Origin: Candidatus Choladousia intestinavium
GTDB taxonomy: Bacteria; Bacillota; Clostridia; Lachnospirales; Lachnospiraceae
Assembly: GCA_018712785.1 (NCBI GenBank)
Contig: DVGK01000132.1
Span: forward strand, 1-40,280
Direction of reading: 5' to 3'
DNA: 40,280 bases
Shown here: piece after piece, positions 7,947-16,041 of the stretch
Position numbering within the stretch: position 1 is the stretch's first letter
Layout of the letters: each line of letters opens with the position of its first letter
Notes under the pieces: model-generated
The model's database searches: none
What the model saw: the letters and a program-made list of their open reading frames with translations, nothing else
What the model was told of the DNA's origin: nothing
Position numbers and translations under genes: made by a program

Positions 7947-9326
7947 TCATTCCTGCGGAAAAACGGCTGTAAAGCACACGCCTTTTTCCGTATTCTCCAT
8001 CCTGCAGGAGATACCGTGGTGATCCAGAATGGTTTTTGTAATATACAGTCCCAATCCGCTTCCGCCTGTATTTCTGCTGCGGGATTTATCCACCCGGTAG
8101 AAGGGAGTAAAAAGACACTTCATATCCTCCTGCGCTATGTGAACCCCTGTATTTTCCACAAGAAGGGTTCCTTTCTGCAGGGACACCGCTATGACGGCTC
8201 CTGGCGGGGAATAGGACACCGCGTTGCTAAGCACATTGGAAAACACCTTTTCCATCAAACGTCCGTCCCCTTCATAATGAAAATCCTTCTGTACAGAAAG
8301 CTGCAGCTTTATCTGTCCATCCTCTATCCGTCCCTGTATCTCCCTGCAGCTTTTCTGCAGCATCTCACTGAGATTCAGATCGGTACGGCTGATCTGAAAA
8401 TCACTGCCGCCCATCCTGGCGGCCATGAGAATCTCCTTTACGATTTTCTCCATTTGATCGGCTGTTTTCAGGCAGTGCCGAAGATAGGCATCCCGGTTTC
8501 TGTACTCCCCCACCTGATAAAGCATCCCTTCCAGCTCTCCCTTCAGAACCGCAATGGGAGTTTTCAGCTCATGGGATACCGAAGTGAAAAAATCAATCCG
8601 CTGTCTTTCCTGTTCCCGTTCCTTTTCAATCTCCTTCTGAAGCTGCCCATTGGCCTTTTGAAGGCTCTTCAGGGCGTCTCCCAGACGCTCGGACATTTCA
8701 TTCAGACTGGAGGCCAGAACGCCGATCTCATCCTTTCGGTTTACCTGGCATTTCCAGGTCATATCCAGACGGCTCATCCGCCCCGCCGCCTGGGCAATCC
8801 GGACAAGCGGTCTGGAATAATAACGGGAACAGATCAGAGCCCCAAACACAGAGATGGTAAGGATCAGAATGGAAATCAGAGGGATGAGCCTCAGCAGTAT
8901 GTCGTAAGACTGGGATACCGCCACCAGCGATACCACCGTAACGAGCTGAAAGGCTTCGCCATCCTGTTGGAAAGAGGTCCAACAGCTTAAAGAGGCGGCG
9001 GTAAGGGAATGTCCGGAGAGCTCCTCTGTGTCCGCGAAATTCACAGAAAAAACCTCCTTCCCGCTGGAATCCTGGATTGTGACAGAGGCATTGTTTCTTA
9101 TAGAAAACTCCAGCAGGCTGTCAGTGCTCTCCTCCCAGCCGTCCCGCTCCAGGATCCCCGCCAAAGCGTCGAAATCCGAGGTTACCTGGTTCTCCAGACG
9201 GGCCTGATAATTTTTAGGCAAAAAGACCAGCACCACGGCGTAAATGCTCATACAGCAGACGATCAGCAGAACCAGTATGCTGATAAAGGTTTTAGCCTGA
9301 ATACTTTCACGGATTCTCTTTCTCAA
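7947..9326 (-). CDS. OmpR-partner sensor histidine kinase (HAMP, HisKA, HATPase)
   Basis: A 459-residue classical kinase. Membrane segment about 13-36, an extracellular sensor of about 100 residues, second membrane segment about 143-166, HAMP and a charged coiled coil to about 245, then FFTSVSHELKTP with phosphoacceptor His252. The ATPase domain has N-box VFSNVLSNAVSYSPP, G1 ENTG and G2 GGSGLGLYITK. The start is TTG at 9326, preceded by a G-rich site, and overlaps the regulator by 20 bases, so the pair is co-translated. The sensor domain is short and unremarkable; the ligand is unknown. The arrangement resembles VanS/BaeS-type kinases. The predicted operators suggest that it controls the adjacent ABC/metallopeptidase operon. 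Confidence 0.92.
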   Translation of the reverse strand: MRKRIRESIQAKTFISILVLLIVCCMSIYAVVLVFLPKNYQARLENQVTSDFDALAGILERDGWEESTDSLLEFSIRNNASVTIQDSSGKEVFSVNFADTEELSGHSLTAASLSCWTSFQQDGEAFQLVTVVSLVAVSQSYDILLRLIPLISILILTISVFGALICSRYYSRPLVRIAQAAGRMSRLDMTWKCQVNRKDEIGVLASSLNEMSERLGDALKSLQKANGQLQKEIEKEREQERQRIDFFTSVSHELKTPIAVLKGELEGMLYQVGEYRNRDAYLRHCLKTADQMEKIVKEILMAARMGGSDFQISRTDLNLSEMLQKSCREIQGRIEDGQIKLQLSVQKDFHYEGDGRLMEKVFSNVLSNAVSYSPPGAVIAVSLQKGTLLVENTGVHIAQEDMKCLFTPFYRVDKSRSRNTGGSGLGLYITKTILDHHGISCRMENTEKGVCFTAVFPQE

Positions 9327-9984
9327 TTTTATACCCCACTCCCCGAATGGTTTCGATATAGTCCGCCCCTAATTTTTTCCGGATATTTTTAATATGGGTA
9401 TTTACGATCTTCTCATCCCCGAAATAATCATATCCCCAGATGCGGTTCAGCAGGTGATCTCTGGTAAAGACCCGTCCCTGGTTCTCCAGAAGAAGCTTCA
9501 GGATTTCAAACTCCCGGGTGGTGAGAGGGATATTCTCGCCGCCGGCCAGCACCGTAAAGCCTTCTGTATCCAGCACAAGGTCTCTGTAGCGGATCCGGGA
9601 AGCATCCGTTTGTCCTTCCTGCTCCAGCCTGCGCAGAACCGCCTCGATCCTCCGCATGACAAGGGGCATGGAGAAGGGCTTTGTGATATAATCGTCCGCC
9701 AGGGCGTCGAAACCCTTCATCTGGCTTCTGTCATCATCCAGCGCGGTCAGCATGATGATGGGAACCCGACTCTCTCTGCGCAGGATCTCACAGACCGTAA
9801 AGCCGTCGATTTTAGGAAGCATCAAATCCAGCAGCACCAGATCCGGCCTGCAGCTCCGAAATTTTTCAATGCCTTCCATTCCGTCACCGGCCAGATCCAC
9901 TGTATATCCAGAGTCCTCCAGGAAAGCCCGTATAATATTCTGTATCGCTGTTTCATCCTCAATAATCAGAATTCTTTTTGACAT
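9307..9984 (-). CDS. OmpR/PhoB-family response regulator
   Basis: A 225-residue regulator: receiver with IEDE acidic pocket, phosphoacceptor Asp53 in LVLLDLMLP, Thr in MLTALDD and Lys in YITKPFS; then a winged-helix DNA-binding domain (LTTREFEILKLLLENQGRVFTRDHLL, ending IRGVGYKIE). A longer frame begins at 10014, but ATG at 9984 has GGAGG 8 bases upstream and begins MSKRILIIEDE, as the family does. It forms an operon with the kinase. A predicted binding element at 10037-10021 suggests autoregulation, and tandem copies before the ABC operon suggest its main target. Confidence 0.93.
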   Translation of the reverse strand: MSKRILIIEDETAIQNIIRAFLEDSGYTVDLAGDGMEGIEKFRSCRPDLVLLDLMLPKIDGFTVCEILRRESRVPIIMLTALDDDRSQMKGFDALADDYITKPFSMPLVMRRIEAVLRRLEQEGQTDASRIRYRDLVLDTEGFTVLAGGENIPLTTREFEILKLLLENQGRVFTRDHLLNRIWGYDYFGDEKIVNTHIKNIRKKLGADYIETIRGVGYKIEKENP

Positions 9985-10004
9985 TCTGTACACCTCCGGA
10001 GGAC

Positions 10005-10037
10005 AGTCTACCACAGAAAGGTGGAGTTTTGGTGAAG
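10005..10037 (-). promoter_or_regulatory. Predicted operator and promoter of the regulator/kinase operon
   Basis: On the minus strand CTTCACCAAAACTCCAC (10037-10021) closely matches the proximal operator copy before the ABC operon. A -10-like TAGACT (10010-10005) begins 27 bases after the start of the element, the same offset as at the ABC promoter. Only one convincing copy is present here, against two there, which would fit weaker autoregulation. Confidence 0.5.
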
Positions 10038-10062
10038 AAGCTTTCGTCCTTCTGCCTGCATA

Positions 10063-10106
10063 AAAATGCCGGATTCGGTCTTTTCAATTCCCGAATCCGG
10101 CATTTT
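10063..10106 (-). terminator. Strong terminator of the rnfC2-metV-metF operon
   Basis: AAAATGCCGGATTCGG and its exact complement form a 16-pair stem with a 12-base loop, about 50 bases after the metF stop. On the minus strand it ends CATTTTTA, a good U-tract; on the plus strand it ends CATTTTAC. It also insulates the two-component promoter downstream. Confidence 0.9.
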
Positions 10107-10155
10107 ACATAGCTTATTCTGCTGTGCCGCCGGCTTTTCGGCAGCTTCATACTGA

Positions 10156-11034
10156 TTAAATCTCCGCCAGCTTAAGGAGCTCCGGCACCTTGGACTCCCA
10201 TCCGAGAGCCATAATATGTATGCCCTGGCAGTACGGCTTACACTCTTTGATAATCCTTGCAGCGATCTCTACGCCGGTGATGCCTGCCTTTGTCTTCTCC
10301 TTATCCTTCTTCAGTTCCTCGATCATCTCATCCGGAACATGGATGCCGGCAACATTGTTGTTCATGAACTTGGCCATTCCGGCTGACTTTGGAATAATGA
10401 TTCCCACCTGAACCGGTTTGCCGAACTGTTTTGCCTTCTCCATAAATTTGATGAATTTCTCCGGCTCAAATACAGCCTGGGTCTGGAAATAATCCGCCCC
10501 TGCCATAACCTTTCTCTCCATCTTGGCAAGCTGCGCGTCAACGGAGTCGCTGCAGGGAGATACCACAGCGCCTTTGGCAAACTTGGGCGGTTCGCCGATC
10601 AGCTCATTTCCTCCCAGGTCAACGCCCTCCTCCAGCTTCTTAACCGCATGGATCAGAGAAACGGAATCCAGGTCAAAGACCGGCTTTGCCTGTGGATGAT
10701 CGCCCAGCTTGGTGTGATCTCCTGTCAGGAGAAGCAGGTTCTCAATTCCAAACATAGCCGCGCTTAAAAGATCGGACTGCAGCGCGATACGGTTCCTGTC
10801 GCGGCAGGTCAGCTGATAAATGGGGGTCAGTCCCTCATCCTTCAGGGCCTTGCACATGGCCAGAGAGCCGAGACGCATCACAGAGGACTGATTATCTGTC
10901 ACGTTTACTGCTGTGATGCCGCTCAGATACGTCTTTGCCTCTTCCAGCAGATGCTCTACATGAAATCCTTTTGGCGGACCAACTTCCGCAGATACAACAA
11001 ATTCACCACGTTCAAATAACTCCGTAATTTTCAT
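10156..11034 (-). CDS. metF: Methylenetetrahydrofolate reductase, MetF subunit
   Basis: A 292-residue TIM-barrel flavoprotein of the MTHFR family that reduces 5,10-methylene-THF to 5-methyl-THF. Family features visible are the early Glu in FVVSAEVGPPKG, VNVTDNQSS, YQLTCRDRNR, LLLTGDH with the Asp used in catalysis, and FQTQAVFEPEKFIKF. It lacks the eukaryotic regulatory domain and is the length of bacterial MetF. It is the last gene of an operon with metV (38-base gap) and rnfC2. That three-subunit arrangement is known from Acetobacterium woodii, where the enzyme serves the methyl branch of the Wood-Ljungdahl pathway rather than only methionine synthesis. Whether this organism is a full acetogen cannot be told from the window. 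Confidence 0.95.
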   Translation of the reverse strand: MKITELFERGEFVVSAEVGPPKGFHVEHLLEEAKTYLSGITAVNVTDNQSSVMRLGSLAMCKALKDEGLTPIYQLTCRDRNRIALQSDLLSAAMFGIENLLLLTGDHTKLGDHPQAKPVFDLDSVSLIHAVKKLEEGVDLGGNELIGEPPKFAKGAVVSPCSDSVDAQLAKMERKVMAGADYFQTQAVFEPEKFIKFMEKAKQFGKPVQVGIIIPKSAGMAKFMNNNVAGIHVPDEMIEELKKDKEKTKAGITGVEIAARIIKECKPYCQGIHIMALGWESKVPELLKLAEI

Positions 11035-11072
11035 TCTACATTGCTCCTAATCATTTATATTTTAACCGTTTC

Positions 11073-11696
11073 CTATTTGGAAACCTCGTCATCCGTTGCA
11101 AAATTCCGTACCTGGGTAGGACACTTCAGAGCATCCAGACGGCCGATCTTCTCAAGACGTCTGTAAATTCGCTCCCATCCGCACTCCATCTCAGGATCCA
11201 CTTCACACATACCGTTCTTGGAGCCGCCGCACTGTCCGTTCACAAGGCTCTTTGAGCAGGCTGTGATGGGACAGATACCGCCGGTCAGATTCAGATAACA
11301 TTCGCCGCACTGGTCGCACTTATACTCCAGCGGCGTTACCCCCTGGAAGCCCGGAAGGGGATACGTATCACAGGCCGCGCATACCTTCTTCTCTTCCAGG
11401 TATCCGGCAATGGTCTGTACGCCCACGCCGCAGGAAAATACAAGAACCGCATCGGCTGCTTCAATCTCGCTCATATGGCCCTTCAGGCGCAGCTCCATGT
11501 TTTCCGGATTGCATATGTAATCAGTGGTGAGAATTCCCGTGACGTTTCCGCCTTCGGCTAATTTCTTCTGGAGTTCTGTGACCTCTTTTTCCGGAAAATG
11601 AACTTCCTTGCATCCCAGGCAGTTGATGATAAAAACTTTTTTCCCCTCTGCCAGGGATTCAATGGTCTCTCTGGGTTTTAATTCGGTAATCAACAT
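11073..11696 (-). CDS. metV: MetV, zinc/cysteine-rich partner subunit of MTHFR
   Basis: A 207-residue protein of the MTHFR_C/MetV family. The first 120 residues have repeated small-domain motifs (FIINCLGCKEVHFPEKE, FSCGVGVQTIAGYL); the C-terminal half is cysteine-rich (CDQCGECYLN, GGICPITACSKSLVNGQCGG, MCEVDPEMECGWERIYRRL), consistent with metal or iron-sulfur binding. MetV is needed for MetF activity in acetogens and links it to its electron donor. The start is one base after the rnfC2 stop, with GGGGGA upstream. The same domain recurs, highly similar, at the N terminus of the neighbouring RnfC2, so the operon encodes two MetV-like domains. Confidence 0.9.
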   Translation of the reverse strand: MLITELKPRETIESLAEGKKVFIINCLGCKEVHFPEKEVTELQKKLAEGGNVTGILTTDYICNPENMELRLKGHMSEIEAADAVLVFSCGVGVQTIAGYLEEKKVCAACDTYPLPGFQGVTPLEYKCDQCGECYLNLTGGICPITACSKSLVNGQCGGSKNGMCEVDPEMECGWERIYRRLEKIGRLDALKCPTQVRNFATDDEVSK

Positions 11697-11697
11697 A

Positions 11698-13659
11698 TCA
11701 CTTCATCCCCCTTACTGCATTTTTTCCGGCTTTAATCTTGGTGACTAAAGGAATCTTGGAGGAACAGATATACTCACAGCACCTGCACTCAACACAGTCC
11801 ATAACGTTTTTATCCTTCATTCCCTGCCAGTTTTCCTCATCCGCAAACTTCGCGAAATACAGAGGAGAAAGCTCCATAGGGCATACATCTACACAGCGTC
11901 CGCACTTGATGCAGGGCTGCTCCGCCGTATGATCGGTATCAACGGCAATAATTCCGTTAGAGCCCTTCATGATCGGAACATTTACGTCATTCAGGACAAA
12001 GCCCATCATAGGACCTCCGGCCTTTATCGTAACATCTTCTCCTGTTATGCCTCCGCAGTAATCAATGAGATCTTTTGTATTTGTACCGATCTTCACAATG
12101 TAGTTGCCCGGATTCTTCAATCTCTCACCGGTCACAGTCACAACACGCTCCACTAAAGGCATACCCGTGCGGATAGCGTCGGAAATCGCCTTGGTCGTGC
12201 TGATATTGCTGACAATACAGCCTACATCCGCAGGAAGCCCGCCGCTGGGGACCTTTCTGCCCGTCACCCGTTTAATCAGCATTTTCTCAGCGCCCTGGGG
12301 ATATTTCGTCTTCGCCACCACGACTTCAATATTCTCGCAGGCGGCAGTCTTTTCCTTCATAAGCTCAATGGCATCCGGCTTGTTGTCCTCAATGACAATC
12401 ACGCCCTTCTGGGCATTCACAGCCTTGATGATGGCTTTGAGTCCGTAGATCACATCGTCCGCAAACTCCAGCATAACTCTGTGGTCGGCCGTCAGAAGAG
12501 GTTCACACTCGCAGCCGTTCAGCAGGATCGTATCCACAGGCTTGGCCGGCTTTAATTTAACAGATGTGGGGAATCCGGCGCCGCCCATACCTACAATACC
12601 GGCTTCTTTTACAATCTCCACGATCTCATCCGGAGTCAGGCTGTCCAGATCCTTGTGGGGCTGCACAGACTCATGCAGGGTATTCTTCCCGTCTGAGCGG
12701 ATCACAACCGACAGGCATTCGCCTCTGGTAGCATGTCCGTGATTCTCAATGGCAATTACTGTACCGCTGACACTGGAATGAACTGGGCTGCTGATGAAGG
12801 CAGCCGCCTCGCCGATCTTCTGTCCCACCTTCACCGTGTCGCCTACCTGAACCACAGGATTCGCCGGAGCGCCTGCATGCATGGACAGAGGGATCACGAC
12901 TACTTCCGGATCCGGGAATCTCTTCAGCGCCAGATGCTCTGTGTACTCCTTGCGCTCTGTGGGATGCACGCCGCCGTAATAGCCGTCCAGACGGTTCTCA
13001 CGGATGGATTTTACATAATCGTTTACAAATTTATAGTTAACCTTTGAGTAATCCCGCACCTGAACCGGCTGACTCAGGAACTCTTCCAGGCGTCCCTGCT
13101 TCTCCAGCCTTCTGTAGATCTTTTCCCAGGCACAGTCTTTATCGCCGTCCACTTCGCATTTTCCGTTCTTGGCGCCTCCGCACTGTCCGTTTACCAGACT
13201 TTTGGAGCAGTCCACGATTGGACAGACACCGCCGGTTATGTTCAGGAAACACTGGGCGCAGGCATCACATTTCCGTTCTGTCAGAGCCATCCCATGATAT
13301 CCCCTGTAATTCAGTGAATTGCTGGCCGCGTATACAGGCTTTTCAGCCAAATCTGCAACTGTCTGAATCCCCAGTCCGCAGGAAATCACAAAGATATGCT
13401 CCGTACCTTCCGGAATCATATCCTGAAGCTTCTTCTCCGTCTGGGTCTTGTTGCACAGAAAATCAACCCTTGCGCTGCCTGTAACCTTCTTCCCTTTTTC
13501 GGCAGCCATTTTCTCTAACTCACCACACTCTGGCTCGTCAATCGTCTCAAATTCCTTGAAGCATTTGTTACAAGCAATGATGAACAGATTGTCTTTACCG
13601 GCCAATAAGGACTCCAGCTCATCATTACTTTTTAACTTATACTTGGTATAGTTTTCCAA
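11698..13659 (-). CDS. rnfC2: RnfC2-like NADH dehydrogenase subunit with N-terminal MetV-like domain
   Basis: A 653-residue protein. Residues about 1-215 are a MetV-like domain (FIIACNKCFKEFET, SCGLGIQTVADL, ITGGVCPIVDCSKSLVNGQCGG, DCAWEKIYRRLEK). The rest is RnfC: a flavin/NADH-binding region (GMGGAGFPTSVKLKP, NGCECEPLLTADHR) and, near the C terminus, two iron-sulfur cluster motifs, CIKCGRCVDVCP and CVECRCCEYICSSKIP. In acetogens RnfC2 feeds electrons from NADH into MetF-MetV. The longest frame extends to 13803 through a leader-like hydrophobic stretch, but AAGGAAGGTGAG followed by TTG at 13659 marks the likely start, which aligns with the MetV fold. First gene of the operon. The name is by analogy with A. 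woodii. Confidence 0.9.
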   Translation of the reverse strand: MENYTKYKLKSNDELESLLAGKDNLFIIACNKCFKEFETIDEPECGELEKMAAEKGKKVTGSARVDFLCNKTQTEKKLQDMIPEGTEHIFVISCGLGIQTVADLAEKPVYAASNSLNYRGYHGMALTERKCDACAQCFLNITGGVCPIVDCSKSLVNGQCGGAKNGKCEVDGDKDCAWEKIYRRLEKQGRLEEFLSQPVQVRDYSKVNYKFVNDYVKSIRENRLDGYYGGVHPTERKEYTEHLALKRFPDPEVVVIPLSMHAGAPANPVVQVGDTVKVGQKIGEAAAFISSPVHSSVSGTVIAIENHGHATRGECLSVVIRSDGKNTLHESVQPHKDLDSLTPDEIVEIVKEAGIVGMGGAGFPTSVKLKPAKPVDTILLNGCECEPLLTADHRVMLEFADDVIYGLKAIIKAVNAQKGVIVIEDNKPDAIELMKEKTAACENIEVVVAKTKYPQGAEKMLIKRVTGRKVPSGGLPADVGCIVSNISTTKAISDAIRTGMPLVERVVTVTGERLKNPGNYIVKIGTNTKDLIDYCGGITGEDVTIKAGGPMMGFVLNDVNVPIMKGSNGIIAVDTDHTAEQPCIKCGRCVDVCPMELSPLYFAKFADEENWQGMKDKNVMDCVECRCCEYICSSKIPLVTKIKAGKNAVRGMK

Positions 13660-13750
13660 TTGCTCACCTTCCTTATAAAATTGATTCGCAAACCTTATCC
13701 TTATCTGTTTTTTGTTATTTTTTCGCCCTCTGTACTCCGCAGAAAAAATA

Positions 13751-13778
13751 ATAATAAGCAAATAATACAGTTCTGCAA
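13751..13778 (-). promoter_or_regulatory. Promoter of rnfC2-metV-metF
   Basis: On the minus strand, TTGCAG (13778-13773), a 16-base spacer and TATTAT (13756-13751). The start would lie about 85 bases before the TTG start codon. The rest of the 13660-13953 gap is AT-rich, with no other element recognised apart from the divergent promoter. Confidence 0.5.
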
Positions 13779-13881
13779 TCCATACGCTGTAAGCATAACA
13801 CATATTAGCTAAATTATCTAGTCCAAACGTATTTTTTTCTCAGTAAATCTGATTTTTCATATTTAAAAATCATCTTAGTTC

Positions 13882-13890
13882 TGCTATGAT
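13882..13890 (+). promoter_or_regulatory. Extended -10 promoter of the ion transporter gene
   Basis: TGCTATGAT supplies a TATGAT -10 with TGn extension 63 bases before the start codon; no clear -35 is seen. In the leader, CCTCTT (13913-13918) could pair with AAGAGG (13939-13944), which is part of the ribosome site, so some translational control is possible. Confidence 0.4.
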
Positions 13891-13953
13891 ATTCTATTGG
13901 GGAAATCGGGTCCCTCTTTATAAAAAACAGAAAGACTTAAGAGGAAGGAAAAA

Positions 13954-15309
13954 ATGATAGCACAAATTTTAGCGGTTGTAATTTTTCTTGCGATGTTTAT
14001 TCTGATTATTACAGAAGTATTTGAGCGGCATGTTGTAACTCTTGGATGCGCTCTGCTTTCTTTGATCCTGGTATTCGGGCTTGGCATGCACAGTATGGAC
14101 GCAGTGATACGAACTCTAAATGTCCAAACGATTTTCACACCGGAGTTCTGGTGTACAGCCGGCCAAAACAGCGAAACCTCCGCAGGCATCAACTGGGAAA
14201 CCATCATTTTTATCGCGGGTATGATGATTATGGTGGAGGGGATGGCACGAGTGGGATTTTTCCGCTGGCTCTGCATGAAAATCGCCGGGCTGGTTCATTA
14301 CCAGGTCATTCCGATTTTTATCACTTTCATGGTTCTCTCCTTCGGACTGGCTATGTTTATTGACAGCATTACGGTCATTCTCTTCCTGGCCGCCGTAACC
14401 ATTGAGCTGTCTCAGCTTTTGAAATTTCAGCCTGTTCCCATGATTCTGGCTGAAATTTTCTGCGCCAATCTGGGAGGCTCCGCCACCATGTGCGGGGATC
14501 CGCCAAACATTATCATAGGGACCTCTTTCGGATATTCCTTCGCGGATTTTATTACGAATACAGGCGTAATCGCCCTGATCTGTCTGATTGCCGTAATGAT
14601 TTATTTTTACCTTGTTTTCAAAAAGGAGCTGCTGAAGGGCGCGGTGACAGACCGTGATCCCTCTTCCTACCCCAAAGCGGAGGAGGCCATTACCGACCGG
14701 AAAGGGTTTGCGGCCAGCTGTGTCATCTTCCTGTGCGCAGTTGTACTTCTGGTCACTCACGCTCAGACAGGACTCACCGTTTCCTTTATAGGGGTGTTGA
14801 TCGCTGCCGCCACTCTTCTGGCCGCTGGAAAGGACGCTCTGACTCTGGTGAAAAAGATCGACTACAAAACACTGCTGTTTTTCATAGGACTTTTCGTAGT
14901 GGTGGGAAGCCTGGAAGAGACGGGAATTCTGGAGCTGCTGGCCGGTTTAATCGGAACCGTCAGCGGCGGCAACATCCATGTGATGATTGCCATCATTATC
15001 TGGCTTTCCGCTATCGCCAGCGCTTTCATCGACAATATACCTTTTGCCGCCACCATGATTCCGGTCATCAGCAATCTGGCAGCCGCTCAGGGAACAGACC
15101 TGTCTGTGCTGGCGTGGACCCTGGCTATGGGAACGGATGTGGGAGGCAGCGCTACTCCCATCGGAGCTTCCGCCAATGTAGTGGGCATCGCCACCGCCGC
15201 CAAAGAAGGTCACCTGATTAAATGGGGAAAATATTGCAAATCCATGGCGCCTGCTACTATAATAGTAGTAATGATATCGATGATCTTAATCTATGTAAGA
15301 TATCTGTAG
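13954..15309 (+). CDS. ArsB/NhaD-type (IT superfamily) ion transporter
   Basis: A 451-residue membrane protein with about 11-12 membrane segments in two related halves. Each half has a re-entrant signature: GGSATMCGDPPNIIIGTSF in the first and GGSATPIGASANVVGIA in the second. This is the pattern of the ArsB/NhaD/CitM ion transporter superfamily, giving either a sodium/proton antiporter or a carboxylate or anion transporter. FIDSITVILFLAAV and FIDNIPFAATMIPVI are typical of NhaD-like members. GAGGAAGG lies 5 bases before the ATG. It is divergent from the methylene-THF reductase operon and followed at 12 bases by the cytidylate-kinase-like gene, with which it shares a terminator. The transported ion is not determinable from sequence; sodium/proton exchange is the leading guess. 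Confidence 0.82.
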   Translation: MIAQILAVVIFLAMFILIITEVFERHVVTLGCALLSLILVFGLGMHSMDAVIRTLNVQTIFTPEFWCTAGQNSETSAGINWETIIFIAGMMIMVEGMARVGFFRWLCMKIAGLVHYQVIPIFITFMVLSFGLAMFIDSITVILFLAAVTIELSQLLKFQPVPMILAEIFCANLGGSATMCGDPPNIIIGTSFGYSFADFITNTGVIALICLIAVMIYFYLVFKKELLKGAVTDRDPSSYPKAEEAITDRKGFAASCVIFLCAVVLLVTHAQTGLTVSFIGVLIAAATLLAAGKDALTLVKKIDYKTLLFFIGLFVVVGSLEETGILELLAGLIGTVSGGNIHVMIAIIIWLSAIASAFIDNIPFAATMIPVISNLAAAQGTDLSVLAWTLAMGTDVGGSATPIGASANVVGIATAAKEGHLIKWGKYCKSMAPATIIVVMISMILIYVRYL

Positions 15310-15321
15310 GAAGGGGGACAC

Positions 15322-15921
15322 ATGATGGAACAAATGATTATCTCCATCGGCCGGGAGTTTGGCAGCGCCGGCCATGAGATCGCGGAAAAGCTGGCGGCTC
15401 ATTACAAGCTTCCTCTGTATGATCACAATCTTCTGGATGAAATTGCCGGTCAGAAGGGACTGGACAGCCGGGAGCTGAGAGATCACGACGAGGTGAGGCG
15501 CAGCAAGCTGCTGAACCGCAAGGTAAGAGGAATGGACAGCTCCCCGGCTTACAATCTGGCGCTGCTGCAGTTTAATTTTCTCCGGGAAAAGGCTGAATCA
15601 GGAGAATCCTTTGTAGTGGTTGGGAGATGTTCGGAAACCGTGCTGAAGCCTTATAAGGGGCTGATCTCCATTTTTGTGCAGGGAGATATGGATAAAAAAG
15701 TAGCCCGTATCATGGAACTGTATCACAAAACAGAAAAAGAAGCCGAGGACTTCATTAAGGAAAAGGACAAAAGAAGGAGACAGTATCACAACAGCCACTG
15801 TGATCTGAAATGGGGCGATTCCAGAAACTACCATCTGTGTATCAACAGCAGCAAGCTGGGAGTGGATGAAACGCTGAGAATCCTGATTCAGTATATAGAT
15901 GCCCGGAAAAAAGCCCTCTAA
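15322..15921 (+). CDS. Cytidylate-kinase-like family protein
   Basis: A 199-residue P-loop protein of the cytidylate-kinase-like family. The N terminus MIISIGREFGSAGHEIAEKLA is a variant P-loop, followed by YDHNLLDEIA, a GRCSETVL strand and an arginine-rich lid (IKEKDKRRRQYHNSHC). True CMP kinases keep a stricter GPxGSGK loop, so the substrate may differ; members are common in Clostridia next to transporter genes and are largely uncharacterised. ATG codons stand at 15322 and 15325 after AGGAAGGGGG; the first is used. The pairing with the ion transporter suggests co-regulation, not a known joint function. Confidence 0.8.
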   Translation: MMEQMIISIGREFGSAGHEIAEKLAAHYKLPLYDHNLLDEIAGQKGLDSRELRDHDEVRRSKLLNRKVRGMDSSPAYNLALLQFNFLREKAESGESFVVVGRCSETVLKPYKGLISIFVQGDMDKKVARIMELYHKTEKEAEDFIKEKDKRRRQYHNSHCDLKWGDSRNYHLCINSSKLGVDETLRILIQYIDARKKAL

Positions 15922-15974
15922 AAAGCTCTGACAGCAGGAGAAGATCCGGCTTGAAACCTTCCCGCGCTGTAAAA

Positions 15975-16020
15975 GGCCCCCTGATTTCTGCCAAAATACA
16001 GAAATCAGGGGGCCTGATTT
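15975..16020 (+). terminator. Strong terminator after the transporter/kinase-like operon
   Basis: GGCCCCCTGATTTCTG (15975-15990) and its exact complement (15999-16014) form a 16-pair stem with an 8-base loop, followed by TGATTTTTT. This is a textbook intrinsic terminator 53 bases after the stop. Confidence 0.93.
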
Positions 16021-16041
16021 TTTCCGTCAAAGAAAGGCCGC

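Noticed and set aside
8016-8990. 324-residue open frame on the plus strand opposite the OmpR-type kinase
   Set aside because: It is fully antisense to a kinase with all family motifs, has no ribosome site, and its translation shows no recognisable domain.
13660-13803. Longer N terminus of RnfC2 with a hydrophobic stretch
   Set aside because: A signal-like segment is unexpected for this cytoplasmic subunit; the promoter and the AAGGAAGG-TTG start lie inside it.
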